Assembly (NCBI RefSeq): GCF_025532145.1
Contig: NZ_ARXS01000013.1
Span: 53,018 to 117,017 of the forward strand
Origin: Alloalcanivorax balearicus MACL04
GTDB taxonomy: Bacteria > Pseudomonadota > Gammaproteobacteria > Pseudomonadales > Alcanivoracaceae
Reading direction: 5' to 3'
DNA length: 64,000 nucleotides
Part shown: positions 52,212 to 59,294 of the stretch, piece after piece
How positions within the stretch are numbered: position 1 is the stretch's first letter
How the letters are laid out: each line of letters starts with the position of its first letter
Translations under genes and position numbers: made by a program
Notes under the pieces: model-generated
Seen by the model: only the letters and a program-made list of their open reading frames with translations
The model's database searches: none
Told to the model about the DNA's origin: nothing

Positions 52212-53036
52212 TTATAGCTCCCCATCGAGGGCTTCTTTAACTCGCTCACAAGCCTCAAGGGCCGTTCCTGAACAAGACACACAGGGATGAACATCAACTG
52301 ATGCTACTTTCAAAGAAATTTGGCTTATGGGCAGTGTATCCGCCCTTTCCCGAACTTTTTTTGCCCGTTCTTGGTTGACCCTCATTTTCTCACCACATAC
52401 CTTCAGAGCCGAAAGATCATCTGTGTTTCGATACTGCTCCATCCCAAGGCCAGCCATAAGAAGATGCTCAATCTCTTCTCTGACCTCAGACACCAGACTC
52501 GCATGGTCGGATTGAGCCTGCTGAATAGATCCCTCAGAACCCAGCGTGTAAGAAACCGAATGCTTGACTACCTTCTCACCCACTGACGAATCTTGGACGA
52601 GCTCCCCAGTCAAGTGTTGCCCTACATCGCCGATCACGGACTGAACCTCGGTAGGCTGGACTCGCGGTATAGGCATGACAATCTCGGCCGTGTATTGGCC
52701 AGCCTCGAGTCCTCTGGACTGTTGGCTAAATGGACCGGCTGAAAAGCGACCGTCTATTACGGTCGCTTTGTCTTGCGCGGTGTATCCAACAGCCTCATTG
52801 GACAAGGTGACAAGTAGACTTGTTTTGTCAGGAAGATTCGTTTTCCCAGAAACCAGAAGCCGACCATTATCAGTCCTTGTAACCTCGGCATTTAGACGAA
52901 CATCTTCCGACATGATGGCGGTTGGACTGACTGGTGCTTGTGTAGAGGGCTGGTCGGACTTGCCGCCCCCGTCCGAGCAAGCGGCAATACTCAGGCAAAT
53001 TGAAAGCATCGATGCTAAGAGGAGGAATTTCTTCAT
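52212..53036 (-). CDS. Cassette-borne lipoprotein (274 aa)
   Basis: A 274-residue protein with a lipoprotein signal (MKKFLLLASMLSICLSIAAC, lipobox IAAC at residue 20). A beta-rich domain follows with VSGKTNLPDKTSLLVTLSNE and GLEAGQYTAEIVMPIPRVQP, and a Cys-rich tail ends HPCVSCSGTALEACERV. The stop is followed 1 bp later by a GTTAGCT core, so the attC begins right at the gene end. Function unknown. Confidence 0.75.
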   Translation of the reverse strand: MKKFLLLASMLSICLSIAACSDGGGKSDQPSTQAPVSPTAIMSEDVRLNAEVTRTDNGRLLVSGKTNLPDKTSLLVTLSNEAVGYTAQDKATVIDGRFSAGPFSQQSRGLEAGQYTAEIVMPIPRVQPTEVQSVIGDVGQHLTGELVQDSSVGEKVVKHSVSYTLGSEGSIQQAQSDHASLVSEVREEIEHLLMAGLGMEQYRNTDDLSALKVCGEKMRVNQERAKKVRERADTLPISQISLKVASVDVHPCVSCSGTALEACERVKEALDGEL

Positions 53037-53335
53037 AGGTATTGGTACTCCGTAAACAGAAAGCTAACAGCGTATTCACCGACATTTGTCGTGTATCCCG
53101 ATGACGTATATCCCCGCACCACTCTTGCCAGGGTTTACGGCAAAGAGCCTGATTCGCAAGACCTTTCACCTTGCTGTTCGGTTTTTCGCTCGCGATTTTT
53201 ACGACAAGTGACGGTTATCCGCCTGTCGTATATCTCCCAACACCGGAATTCGATTCATCGGAATATGTCATATTTTTTATGGTGTTGGCTACCTTGGCCT
53301 GAAATGCTGCCGGGGACAAACGTCATTCAAGCCAG
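53037..53335. other. Gene-free cassette spacer with palindromes (possible IS91-type end)
   Basis: A GTTAGCT core on the minus strand at 53062-53068 marks the start of the lipoprotein cassette. Beyond it are CGACATTTGTCG (53080-53091), TATATCC/TATCTCCC-like motifs and a hairpin TACGACA / TGTCGTA at 53200-53230. The layout recalls ends of IS91-like rolling-circle elements (from memory, unverified). No transposase is present. Confidence 0.35.
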
Positions 53336-53405
53336 AGGGTCAAGTCTTGCCTTTTGCCCCTTAGGAGGGGCCGGCTCACAAAGGCAAATGGCAAGACCTG
53401 ACCCC
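53336..53405 (+). repeat. 70-bp palindromic element, copy 4 (diverged)
   Basis: Arms AGGGTCAAGTCTTGCCTTTTGCC and the complementary GCAAATGGCAAGACCTGACCCC, with a different centre (CCTTAGGAGGGGCCGGCTC). The orientation marker AAAGGCAAA is as in the others. It starts 2 bp after the TGA of the truncated desaturase. Confidence 0.85.
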
Positions 53406-53407
53406 AA

Positions 53408-53905
53408 TCAGCAGACCACATTTACCACCAGCTCCGCGAGTATCCAGCCTCGCTGGCGCCGACTGCCTACTTCGATGGCCTTCAGATGCAGACGCAACGG
53501 AAAAAGCGGACCTATAAGGACCGCTTTCCACCCGGGCAACCGCGCACTCATCGCCTCAATATCTTCCTCCTCCATGCAATAGCGATGGTGGCGAAGATGA
53601 TTAATCTGAATCGCGTGCATGGAACCAAGCATAAGGATGCTCAGAGCAAACATGACCCATTCCGTCAAGCGGCGCGAAATGCCAAGGGCATAGTGGTAGG
53701 CATTGTGGACCTGCCGCAGGCCGGTGAGAAAAAACATGAACGAACAGATGAGCGCAATCAGATACTGCTCATACCAGGCAGCCACCCAGGAACCGACCAG
53801 CCACGGAAGGGAAATGCTCAGCTCGTTCAAGATTTCCAGACGATTGAGGGACAGTAGATCCTTCCACTCAATTGCGCGTAGGCGGTCTATTTCGTCCTTG
53901 TGCAT
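53408..53905 (-). pseudogene. Fatty-acid desaturase, C-terminal part lost at palindrome copy 4
   Basis: A 165-residue N-terminal part of a membrane fatty-acid desaturase. Hydrophobic helices LPWLVGSWVAAWYEQYLIAL and LICSFMFFLTG precede His box 1 (QVHNAYHYALG, HxxxH), and ALSILMLGSMHAIQ precedes His box 2 (HLRHHRY, HxxHH). Intact family members have about 300 residues and a third His box; here the frame ends at TGA 2 bp before palindrome copy 4, and no third box is found downstream. GGACAGGG precedes the ATG. Activity is unlikely. Confidence 0.8.
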
Positions 53906-54139
53906 TCCCTGTCCTTTTATTTCCTAACTCCTGCGCTGGCTGAGTAGCATCAAGTTCCGAGATTCAACCGACTTTAGCCCAAAAGGGGGAAAAGGCATAA
54001 TCTCATCCTACTCCTTGCCATGATTAGGTGTCAGGAATGAGTGAGATTGGGTAATTAAAAGGATCCCCTATGTATGCTTGAAAGACTGCTAACGATATCC
54101 GGGAATGACAGCTTTCAGGTGCATTACGTTAACGACAAC
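53906..54139. other. Gene-free cassette spacer
   Basis: No gene is seen. Weak attC-like core pairs occur: TCCTAAC (53922-53928) with GGCTAAA on the minus strand, and GCTAACG/CGTTAAC near 54090-54133. These look like decayed recombination sites but lack convincing stems. Confidence 0.35.
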
Positions 54140-54209
54140 GGGGTCAGGTCTTGCGTTTTGTTCATCTAGATCTGATTTTCAGAAATGGCAAAAGGCAAGA
54201 CCTGACCCC
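54140..54209 (+). repeat. 70-bp palindromic element, copy 5
   Basis: Left arm GGGGTCAGGTCTTGCGTTTTG, centre TTCATCTAGATCTGATTTTC, right arm AAAAGGCAAGACCTGACCCC. Same orientation as the other copies. On its minus-strand 5' side lies a cassette that has only a 14-codon frame before it. Confidence 0.92.
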
Positions 54210-54271
54210 ACAGTTCCTCAACCACAAATGATAGATGAAAAGAATTTAGCATTGTCACTCATTAATTTATT

Positions 54272-54343
54272 GCATAATGCCCGTAGCACGGGGAAAATGG
54301 GACCGCAGCGGAAATTTTGTCCCGATGCCTGCGATTGTTAGAT
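54272..54343 (-). other. Integron attC-like site 3
   Basis: On the minus strand ATCTAAC (perfect core) overlaps the TAA stop of the DUF2971 gene. Inverted arms GGCATCGGGACAAAATTT and ATTTTCCCCGTGC follow, and the site closes with ATTATGC, close to the GTTATGC of Vibrio sites. The arms pair with extra unpaired bases, as attC arms do. Confidence 0.8.
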
Positions 54344-55084
54344 TTCTTCAAATTCAATTGCGAACTCGCCTTGCTTACGTTTCGCAAGATAGAGTTGGAT
54401 ACTCTCATCTTTAAGTAGACCTTTAACAGTTTTGATGCTTTCGTCATCAGCCCTTAGCCCAAAATATATGGCAGTGATTGGTGCTGGCAAAGGGAGAGCG
54501 ATGTTTCCTATTTTTGTTACCAATCTCCATTCGGCTTCATACTCCCACCCTTTGGCTTTAGTAAAAAGATTAACATCCATCAGATCGATGATCCGATGTA
54601 GATTTGGATATTCTCTAGTGTACTCAACCTTTCTGCACATGAAGTGACTTAGAAAATTATTCTTTGCCTTTCTTCTCTCAAATTCAATGCAGAACCCCGT
54701 ATGATTGTCTGCATAATGAGCCCACATAAATATGCTGTCGTTTTTCTCGCTTAAAGAGAAGACTCCAGAATTTCGAGCATCATCCATATGCTTTGTAATA
54801 GAAACATCTTCAACTTCCTGCACAGGTTTCGAGGTACTTCTCTGTATTATTTCACTGATTTGCTTTTCAGCTTCCTCTGACTCGTATAGCTCCCTAATTA
54901 TTTCGCACAGCTGATGAGTCTGATCATCAGTGGTTTTACTACTTCCAGGCATGAGTGAGCAATCAAACGGATCATTGAAATGTTCTGGTTTGGACAGCCA
55001 CATTTCTTTATCTGCAAGCATTCGCAACGAGAATTCGTTGAAAGCACGATATTTGTATAGCTTTGTAATTTCTGGATGATCCAT
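54338..55084 (-). CDS. DUF2971 family protein
   Basis: A 248-residue soluble protein of the DUF2971 family: LYKYRAFNEFSLRMLADKEMWLSKPEHFNDPFDC, quoted in part, then IFMWAHYADNHTGFCIEFE and KGWEYEAEWRLV. DUF2971 is a common cassette and mobile-island family with unknown activity, sometimes linked to phage defence. The ATG lies only 5 bp from the upstream attC core (GTTAGAT at 55089-55095) with no ribosome site. The stop is embedded in attC site 3. AT-rich. Confidence 0.85.
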   Translation of the reverse strand: MDHPEITKLYKYRAFNEFSLRMLADKEMWLSKPEHFNDPFDCSLMPGSSKTTDDQTHQLCEIIRELYESEEAEKQISEIIQRSTSKPVQEVEDVSITKHMDDARNSGVFSLSEKNDSIFMWAHYADNHTGFCIEFERRKAKNNFLSHFMCRKVEYTREYPNLHRIIDLMDVNLFTKAKGWEYEAEWRLVTKIGNIALPLPAPITAIYFGLRADDESIKTVKGLLKDESIQLYLAKRKQGEFAIEFEEI

Positions 55085-55088
55085 AAAA

Positions 55089-55203
55089 ATCTAACGCCGC
55101 GCTCAAGGGCGGACAATGCTATGCACTTTGTGCGAAAATGGGAGAGCAGCGACCAGCACAAAGGTGCATAGTGTTGGCCGCCCCCTGCAGCGCATTGTTA
55201 TGT
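55089..55203 (-). other. Integron attC-like site 4
   Basis: A 115-bp site. On the minus strand ACATAAC overlaps the stop of the HEPN-like gene, and the far end is GTTAGAT (perfect GTTRRRY core) abutting the DUF2971 gene. Long inverted arms GCACAAAGTGCATAGC-like and GCACAAAGGTGCATAG, plus GGCGGCC/GGGCGG blocks, pair with small bulges. This is the clearest full-length attC in the array. Confidence 0.85.
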
Positions 55204-55614
55204 AACAGGCCATACTCTTGAAAGAACGTAATTCGAAAGAGCCTTAACTTCATGCAAAAGTACGTCCCTGCACGGGTACTCAGCCGCCAGATTCTTTCTG
55301 TACTCAAGACCTTTAGAGGCATAGGTTAAAGAAAGCGCCTTAACATTGCTCAGCTCTACATCTGTCGGCAATCCAGCCAGCCTTGCTTTATCTACCAAGG
55401 CAGCTAGATCATGACCGCATTTCTTTAAATCAGCCATGCCAGAACCCGACATATACAGAAACCCCTTCAAAATTAATTCCGCTGCGTGCCCTAACAAAAA
55501 GAATGTAATAGCTGAATAATTGACTCGCATTGGTGGCGTTTCGTGCAGAGCAATTGCAGCCTCCAAGTACTCTGAAGATAGAGATAAAAAAGTTGCATCA
55601 TCTTGATCTTTCAT
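55198..55614 (-). CDS. HEPN-like domain cassette protein
   Basis: A 138-residue helical protein. FLSLSSEYLEAAIALHET, then ITFFLLGHAAELILKGFLYM and KKCGHDLAALVDKARLAGLP follow the HEPN pattern of proteins that associate with nucleotidyltransferases or act as RNases (H-x-A-E-L-x-x-K-xx then GHDL). The classic RxxxxxH motif is not evident, so nuclease activity is uncertain. The stop codon overlaps attC site 4. Confidence 0.7.
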   Translation of the reverse strand: MKDQDDATFLSLSSEYLEAAIALHETPPMRVNYSAITFFLLGHAAELILKGFLYMSGSGMADLKKCGHDLAALVDKARLAGLPTDVELSNVKALSLTYASKGLEYRKNLAAEYPCRDVLLHEVKALSNYVLSRVWPVT

Positions 55615-55685
55615 ATGGGTTTCAATCTTCCTAGTTATTATATTCTTTATTTGTAGCCGTCGCGGATTGATGCGCCTTGTTAGGC
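55615..55685 (-). other. Half attC-like site between HEPN and secreted-protein cassettes
   Basis: On the minus strand GCCTAACAAGGCGCATCAATCC (core plus left arm, quoted here over 55664-55685 in part) follows the stop at 55690. The matching right arm and closing core are not found before the HEPN gene; instead AT-rich sequence follows. The recombination site seems truncated. Confidence 0.5.
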
Positions 55686-55689
55686 AATA

Positions 55690-56079
55690 TTACTGATTCG
55701 TATGCATGTGCGTTCGACCAAGAACATACATCTCTGTTTTGTTAGCAGGCATATTATTGATCTCGTCACATTCTCCCTTACCACCTTTAAATACATATCC
55801 CTGGCGGCCAAACTGGTTTAGAACTCTAACTTCAGAAATTCCATCGAGGCTGCTTGGACGGGGAATGGTTCCCATGCATAGACCGCTGACGATCATTGCT
55901 CGATAAATCTGATCCGTAATTCGTCGCTCCTTGGAGATTATGATGAGAGACTCGCCATCTACTCGAACCTCTTTCGGCTCCCACATTTCAAGACTTTGTG
56001 TAGCGTGATTCTCAGTTGAGTTTGCCACTACCATCGACGCCCAAAAACTCAACACCACGAAAAGACCAATTTTGTTCAT
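55690..56079 (-). CDS. Secreted hypothetical cassette protein (129 aa)
   Basis: A 129-residue protein with a signal peptide (MNKIGLFVVLSFWASMVVA, cleavage after residue 19) and a mature part with ITDQIYRAMIVSGLCMGTIP and GRQGYVFKGGKGECDEINN. Two Cys could form a disulfide. GGAAGGG precedes the ATG. The function is unknown. Palindrome copy 6 starts 30 bp upstream of its ATG. Confidence 0.65.
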   Translation of the reverse strand: MNKIGLFVVLSFWASMVVANSTENHATQSLEMWEPKEVRVDGESLIIISKERRITDQIYRAMIVSGLCMGTIPRPSSLDGISEVRVLNQFGRQGYVFKGGKGECDEINNMPANKTEMYVLGRTHMHTNQ

Positions 56080-56109
56080 ATCCCTTCCTCAGGATTTACG
56101 TGAGGCCTT

Positions 56110-56179
56110 GGGGTCAGGTCTTGCGGTTTGCTTATCCAGACCTGGTTTGCCGAGAAGGCAAAACGCAAGACCTGACCCC
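56110..56179 (+). repeat. 70-bp palindromic element, copy 6
   Basis: Left arm GGGGTCAGGTCTTGCGGTTTGC, 26-nt canonical centre, right arm GCAAAACGCAAGACCTGACC+CC. It ends 11 bp from the kwaB stop. With copy 7 it brackets the Kiwa pair. Confidence 0.95.
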
Positions 56180-56190
56180 ATGCCCCCTTG

Positions 56191-57087
56191 CTACAGATAC
56201 TTCTTGGAGTTGGTCAGGCATTTGCGTTTGGTCAATGGTGCAGTAACGTAGTCTTCATCCAGAAAGCGGATGAGTTCTTTCAATTGTTTCTTATCCTCCG
56301 GAATGACCATTTTGCCATCATCGTTGACGGTAATGCTGATATGATGCTCCTCTGGCAGTTCCGCGTTAAAGTTTTTGGCTACCGTTTCAATATCGATGAC
56401 AGTGATATCTTCCAGAACTTTGTTTTTCTGCAAAAGTGCAATTTTCTTTCGGATGATGGAGTCAGCCTGCTCCTTAAATCCAGCTTCATCTTCAAATGCA
56501 AAGAGATCAGTAGCGACAAAGTCGTCGAGGTCGGTGTCGGTGGCCTCTCGATAGTAGTCGGCCAAATCCAAAAAGCGCTTGGTGTTGTGGTAAGAGCCAA
56601 AATACAGGGTGCCGTTATGGAAGTGGGCAGTGAGTTTGTCTTGTAGCATCAGACCCGGCTCTTCCAATTTTTTGTAGGTGTCACCACTGCCGATCAAGGT
56701 AAAGCCTTGCTTGAGCAACTTACCGGCATCGAACACCTGAAAGTTCACGTTTTTTTTTGCGGCTGCCCAGGTACCACCGAATAGCGCCTTGATGCGGTGT
56801 GTTTCAGTGTTGAGATCCAATACCTGGCAAGTCAATGGATTACCGATGGCCTGTCCGATGGTGGACGGTAGTGGGTAGTCGTCAATGGTGAATATTTCGC
56901 CCTCATCAACGTTGTAGCTACCGGTGAAGGGAATAGGCTGTTTATCACCCAGCAGCGCCGCCTGCTGCCCGGCAAGCAATTGCGCCAGTTCGGCATTTAG
57001 TGCCGCTGTCAGAGGTATGCGACGGATGGGCGTGTCGTCGTCATCAACGAGGGTGAACAGGTTGGATTGGGCGTTATTATTGGGCAT
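56191..57087 (-). CDS. kwaB: Kiwa anti-phage defence protein KwaB (DUF4868)
   Basis: A 298-residue soluble protein matching the DUF4868 family of KwaB. Landmarks include FTLVDDDDTPIRRIPLT at the start, IFTIDDYPLPSTIGQAIG, KALFGGTWAAAKKNVNFQVFDAGK, quoted in part, LTAHFHNGTLYFGSYHNTKR and SIIRKKIALLQKNKVLEDI. In Kiwa, KwaB binds phage DNA at the membrane together with KwaA and blocks phage replication. It overlaps the kwaA stop by 11 bp, so the two are translationally coupled. Expected length for KwaB is about 300-320 residues. Confidence 0.85.
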   Translation of the reverse strand: MPNNNAQSNLFTLVDDDDTPIRRIPLTAALNAELAQLLAGQQAALLGDKQPIPFTGSYNVDEGEIFTIDDYPLPSTIGQAIGNPLTCQVLDLNTETHRIKALFGGTWAAAKKNVNFQVFDAGKLLKQGFTLIGSGDTYKKLEEPGLMLQDKLTAHFHNGTLYFGSYHNTKRFLDLADYYREATDTDLDDFVATDLFAFEDEAGFKEQADSIIRKKIALLQKNKVLEDITVIDIETVAKNFNAELPEEHHISITVNDDGKMVIPEDKKQLKELIRFLDEDYVTAPLTKRKCLTNSKKYL

Positions 57088-57646
57088 GCTTGGTATCCAG
57101 GATCATGTATTCGGTTAATTGCACCACCTGCGATACGGACTTGCAGTCAGTGATATTCTGTCGGGTAATCAACACGTAAGTGATATCGCCTTCAATAGTT
57201 ACTTCAAAAAAGTGATAACGGAAAAAACCCAGCAATGGGTTGAAGTGGTAAGCGTGGGAGTTGTAAACGATAAAAAAGAACACGACAGCCACGAACATCA
57301 ACACCGGTACGCTGATGGTGTTCTGACTCTGGTTGATTAGCGGCATCAGGTAGACCAGCAAAAAACCGACAATTTCCTTATCCACGGTTTTTACCGATTT
57401 AATCTTTACCGGCAAGCGCTCCAGCCCGTGGCGAGAGGCCGAAAGCCATACCAGACCAAAACACAATGCGCTCAATACCAGCGCAGCCAATAGATAGCTG
57501 CTGCCCACGAGCCAATGGTTGGCCAGATTCTCTGGCCACGACGCATCGTGCTGCCAGGCGCTGTTGATCTCAACAAACCACAGTGTCAGGCAGATAGGTG
57601 CCAGCGCGGTGGAGACCAAAGCCAGCTTGGCAAGTTTGTTAAGCAT
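57077..57646 (-). CDS. kwaA: Kiwa anti-phage defence membrane protein KwaA
   Basis: A 189-residue membrane protein with four hydrophobic helices (about 8-28, 48-70, 98-112 and 118-136: LVSTALAPICLTLWFVE; LVGSSYLLAALVLSALCFGL; IVGFLLVYLMPLI; VLMFVAVVFFFIVY). A C-terminal cytosolic segment follows with YVLITRQNITDCKSVSQV. This is the KwaA architecture, and its KwaB partner follows with an 11-bp overlap. The ATG at 57646 has AAGG 10 nt upstream; a TTG start 11 codons further up is weaker. Confidence 0.85.
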   Translation of the reverse strand: MLNKLAKLALVSTALAPICLTLWFVEINSAWQHDASWPENLANHWLVGSSYLLAALVLSALCFGLVWLSASRHGLERLPVKIKSVKTVDKEIVGFLLVYLMPLINQSQNTISVPVLMFVAVVFFFIVYNSHAYHFNPLLGFFRYHFFEVTIEGDITYVLITRQNITDCKSVSQVVQLTEYMILDTKHAQ

Positions 57647-57680
57647 GGATAACAGCCTTGGGGTTCTGCTACGAGTCAAC

Positions 57681-57751
57681 GGGATCAGGTCTTGCGTGTC
57701 TCCTTCGCTATGAAGCTAGACCTGGCTGAGCGAAAGGCAAGATCTGCCCCC
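57681..57751 (+). repeat. 70-bp palindromic element, copy 7 (diverged)
   Basis: Arms GGGATCAGGTCTTGCGTGTC and GAAAGGCAAGATCTGCCCCC with a changed centre (CTATGAAGCTAGACCTGGCT). Same orientation. It lies 34 bp upstream of the kwaA ATG and 67 bp from the stop of the next cassette gene. Confidence 0.8.
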
Positions 57752-57818
57752 GCATCTTTTGATTTAACGTTGAAAACAACGTTGCACCAAGCGTCCGCCA
57801 TTTAGACTGATTACGAAC

Positions 57819-58109
57819 TCAGGCAAGTCGATTAAAGTCATTGCTATCGATAAAATAGTGAGGAGACTCTTCATTCGCCTCGAACTCGTCAGCATACCTT
57901 TCTGCTATTGTCTCAACATGGTTTGAATTTTCCTCATAGTTTTTCAAGGCGTCATCAGGAGTGTCAGGCGTTTCGTAATAGTCATTCAACGCTATGCAGG
58001 ATACAGCAAAGACATACCTCTCATCTTTGATAAACCCCTCGAAACATATACAATCTTTACCTATATCTCTCCAGTACTCACCATTCTTATCGAAGTACCA
58101 ATTACTCAT
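57819..58109 (-). CDS. Cassette-borne DUF1488-like small protein
   Basis: A 96-residue acidic protein (MSNWYFDKNGEYWRDIGK, then YVFAVSCIALNDYYETP and DDALKNYEENSNHVETIAERYA). The pattern of a small beta domain then ALxDxF/Y and a helical ETIAERYA tail resembles DUF1488 proteins; the assignment is tentative. The ATG at 58109 is chosen because GGGGGTGG lies just upstream; an ATG four codons earlier lies in the attC end. Confidence 0.6.
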   Translation of the reverse strand: MSNWYFDKNGEYWRDIGKDCICFEGFIKDERYVFAVSCIALNDYYETPDTPDDALKNYEENSNHVETIAERYADEFEANEESPHYFIDSNDFNRLA

Positions 58110-58121
58110 AACCACCCCCAT

Positions 58122-58185
58122 TCATAATCAGCCGGCGTGAAACCGTGCAGCGATTGAGCGGCCGGCTGGATTCGCCTTGTTAGCG
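58122..58185 (-). other. Integron attC-like site 5
   Basis: On the minus strand CGCTAAC holds the TAA stop of the upstream membrane-protein gene. Inverted arms AATCCAGCCGG and CCGGCTGATT follow, pairing perfectly except for one extra C, the extrahelical base expected in attC. The site closes with ATTATGA. Total 64 bp. Confidence 0.8.
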
Positions 58186-58641
58186 CTCGCCTTCCGCCTG
58201 TGGTTGCCTTTCGATGTAAACGACTTGTTTGTCGCGACCAACGAGAAGACCAATAATCAAAAACACCACTCCAAGAAAGAAACCGACAAAACCCATAAAG
58301 CCCGAAATCAGGCCGCCACCAACTGCTACGCCGGCCGCCTGTGCACCCGCGTACTCGCTTGCGGTATCAATCTGGGTAGCCATAAAACTACCTGTGTAAA
58401 TGATGGCAGATATGGGCGCCAAGAATGAGAGGACGGCAGAACTCAGAAGAAGTCGTCGCCATGCTTTGGCTGGACTTTTGGCACCCAAGGCCACGGCAAT
58501 ACCGATGATCCAAAATACGAAGAACGCAGTTGCTCCCCAACCACCTCCTTTTTCAGGAGACGCAGCAAAGGTCATGGTTACGAGTATTGCCCCCAATACG
58601 GCCAATATAAGGCCACCGATAATTCCTGCGATTAATTTCAT
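58180..58641 (-). CDS. Cassette-borne four-helix membrane protein (153 aa)
   Basis: A 153-residue membrane protein with four hydrophobic helices (LIAGIIGGLILAVLGAILV; ATAFFVFWIIGIAVALG; LLLSSAVLSFLAPISAII; GLISGFMGFVGFFLGVVFLI). No catalytic motif is seen. The ATG at 58641 has AGGGAAC upstream, and the stop lies within attC site 5. Function unknown. Confidence 0.75.
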   Translation of the reverse strand: MKLIAGIIGGLILAVLGAILVTMTFAASPEKGGGWGATAFFVFWIIGIAVALGAKSPAKAWRRLLLSSAVLSFLAPISAIIYTGSFMATQIDTASEYAGAQAAGVAVGGGLISGFMGFVGFFLGVVFLIIGLLVGRDKQVVYIERQPQAEGER

Positions 58642-58660
58642 GGTTGTTCCCTTTGTTGGA

Positions 58661-58745
58661 CGCCAACTTCTCGACAACCGGCGACTAGAAAGGAGCTAAG
58701 CGCTGCGTAATCCGCCCAGCGCCGGAGGTTCGAAGTTGATTAGCT
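58661..58745 (-). other. Integron attC-like site 6 (5'-most cassette boundary)
   Basis: On the minus strand AGCTAAT opens and GTTGGCG closes an 85-bp segment whose arms CAACTTCGAACCTCCGGCG and CGCCGGTTGTCGAGAAGTTG pair with bulges. It is the last attC-like site on the high-coordinate side. No integrase gene follows; the next gene is a zinc-ribbon protein. Confidence 0.65.
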
Positions 58746-58945
58746 CATTAAGCATTTAGCCAGCCCCGGAAGAAATGCACTTTTCTCTACTTGATTCCAT
58801 TCACCTACCGAATCCCGCCTTACATTCACCTTTTCGCCTAAAACCCAACATCCGAATGGTCAAAGAACACAGCTTAGCCCGCTCACCCACGGTTTCCTGC
58901 CATGTAGCAAGACTCGACAACTCAAGTACTTCGGATTTGATCAAT

Positions 58946-59080
58946 CTACGGCGAATATTCCGTTCGATGGCAACGGGGGCATGGCGGCAAAGTATCGGAG
59001 TCATCATCGAGATAAACCGTCTCGCCACAATGATTACAGGTATATACGCCCTTCCCAGGTTTTTCTCCTGTCGTGGACAT
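58946..59080 (-). CDS. Small zinc-ribbon protein (44 aa)
   Basis: A 44-residue protein, MSTTGEKPGKGVYTCNHCG then ETVYLDDDSDTLPPCPRC and HRTEYSP. The CxxC...CxxC spacing forms a rubredoxin-like zinc ribbon of the type found in short zinc-ribbon-containing proteins of Pseudomonas relatives. AAGGAG lies 8 nt before the ATG. It sits between the cassette array and gcvPB on the same strand and is probably a chromosomal gene. Confidence 0.8.
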   Translation of the reverse strand: MSTTGEKPGKGVYTCNHCGETVYLDDDSDTLPPCPRCHRTEYSP

Positions 59081-59294
59081 AGCAGGCTCCTTCTTTTCTT
59101 TGATGTTATTTCCCCAAGTGCGCCTTTCCTGGGCGCGGTTTCAAGAAATAAAAACGTGATGGAGTTGGCAAGTCAAGATTTAGGAGTGCAGAAGTATGTT
59201 TATGTCGCAAGAGGACAAAAGGGGACAGATTGGGTTCGGTATGGAGTGAGGCAGCGTTTGAAAGGGGGTGGGGGTGGCCGATGGAGGAAAAGAA

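Noticed and set aside
53922..54133. Two further attC sites
   Set aside because: Core-like words exist (TCCTAAC, GCTAACG/GTTAAC), but the arms do not pair convincingly, so they are described only as possible decayed sites.
56191..57646. Toxin-antitoxin or abortive pair other than Kiwa
   Set aside because: The combination of a four-helix membrane protein and a DUF4868-like protein with an 11-bp overlap fits KwaA-KwaB better than any toxin-antitoxin family.
50768..57751. CRISPR array
   Set aside because: The seven repeats are long palindromes with genes between them and irregular spacing of 0.6-2 kb, not short direct repeats with uniform spacers, and no cas gene is present.
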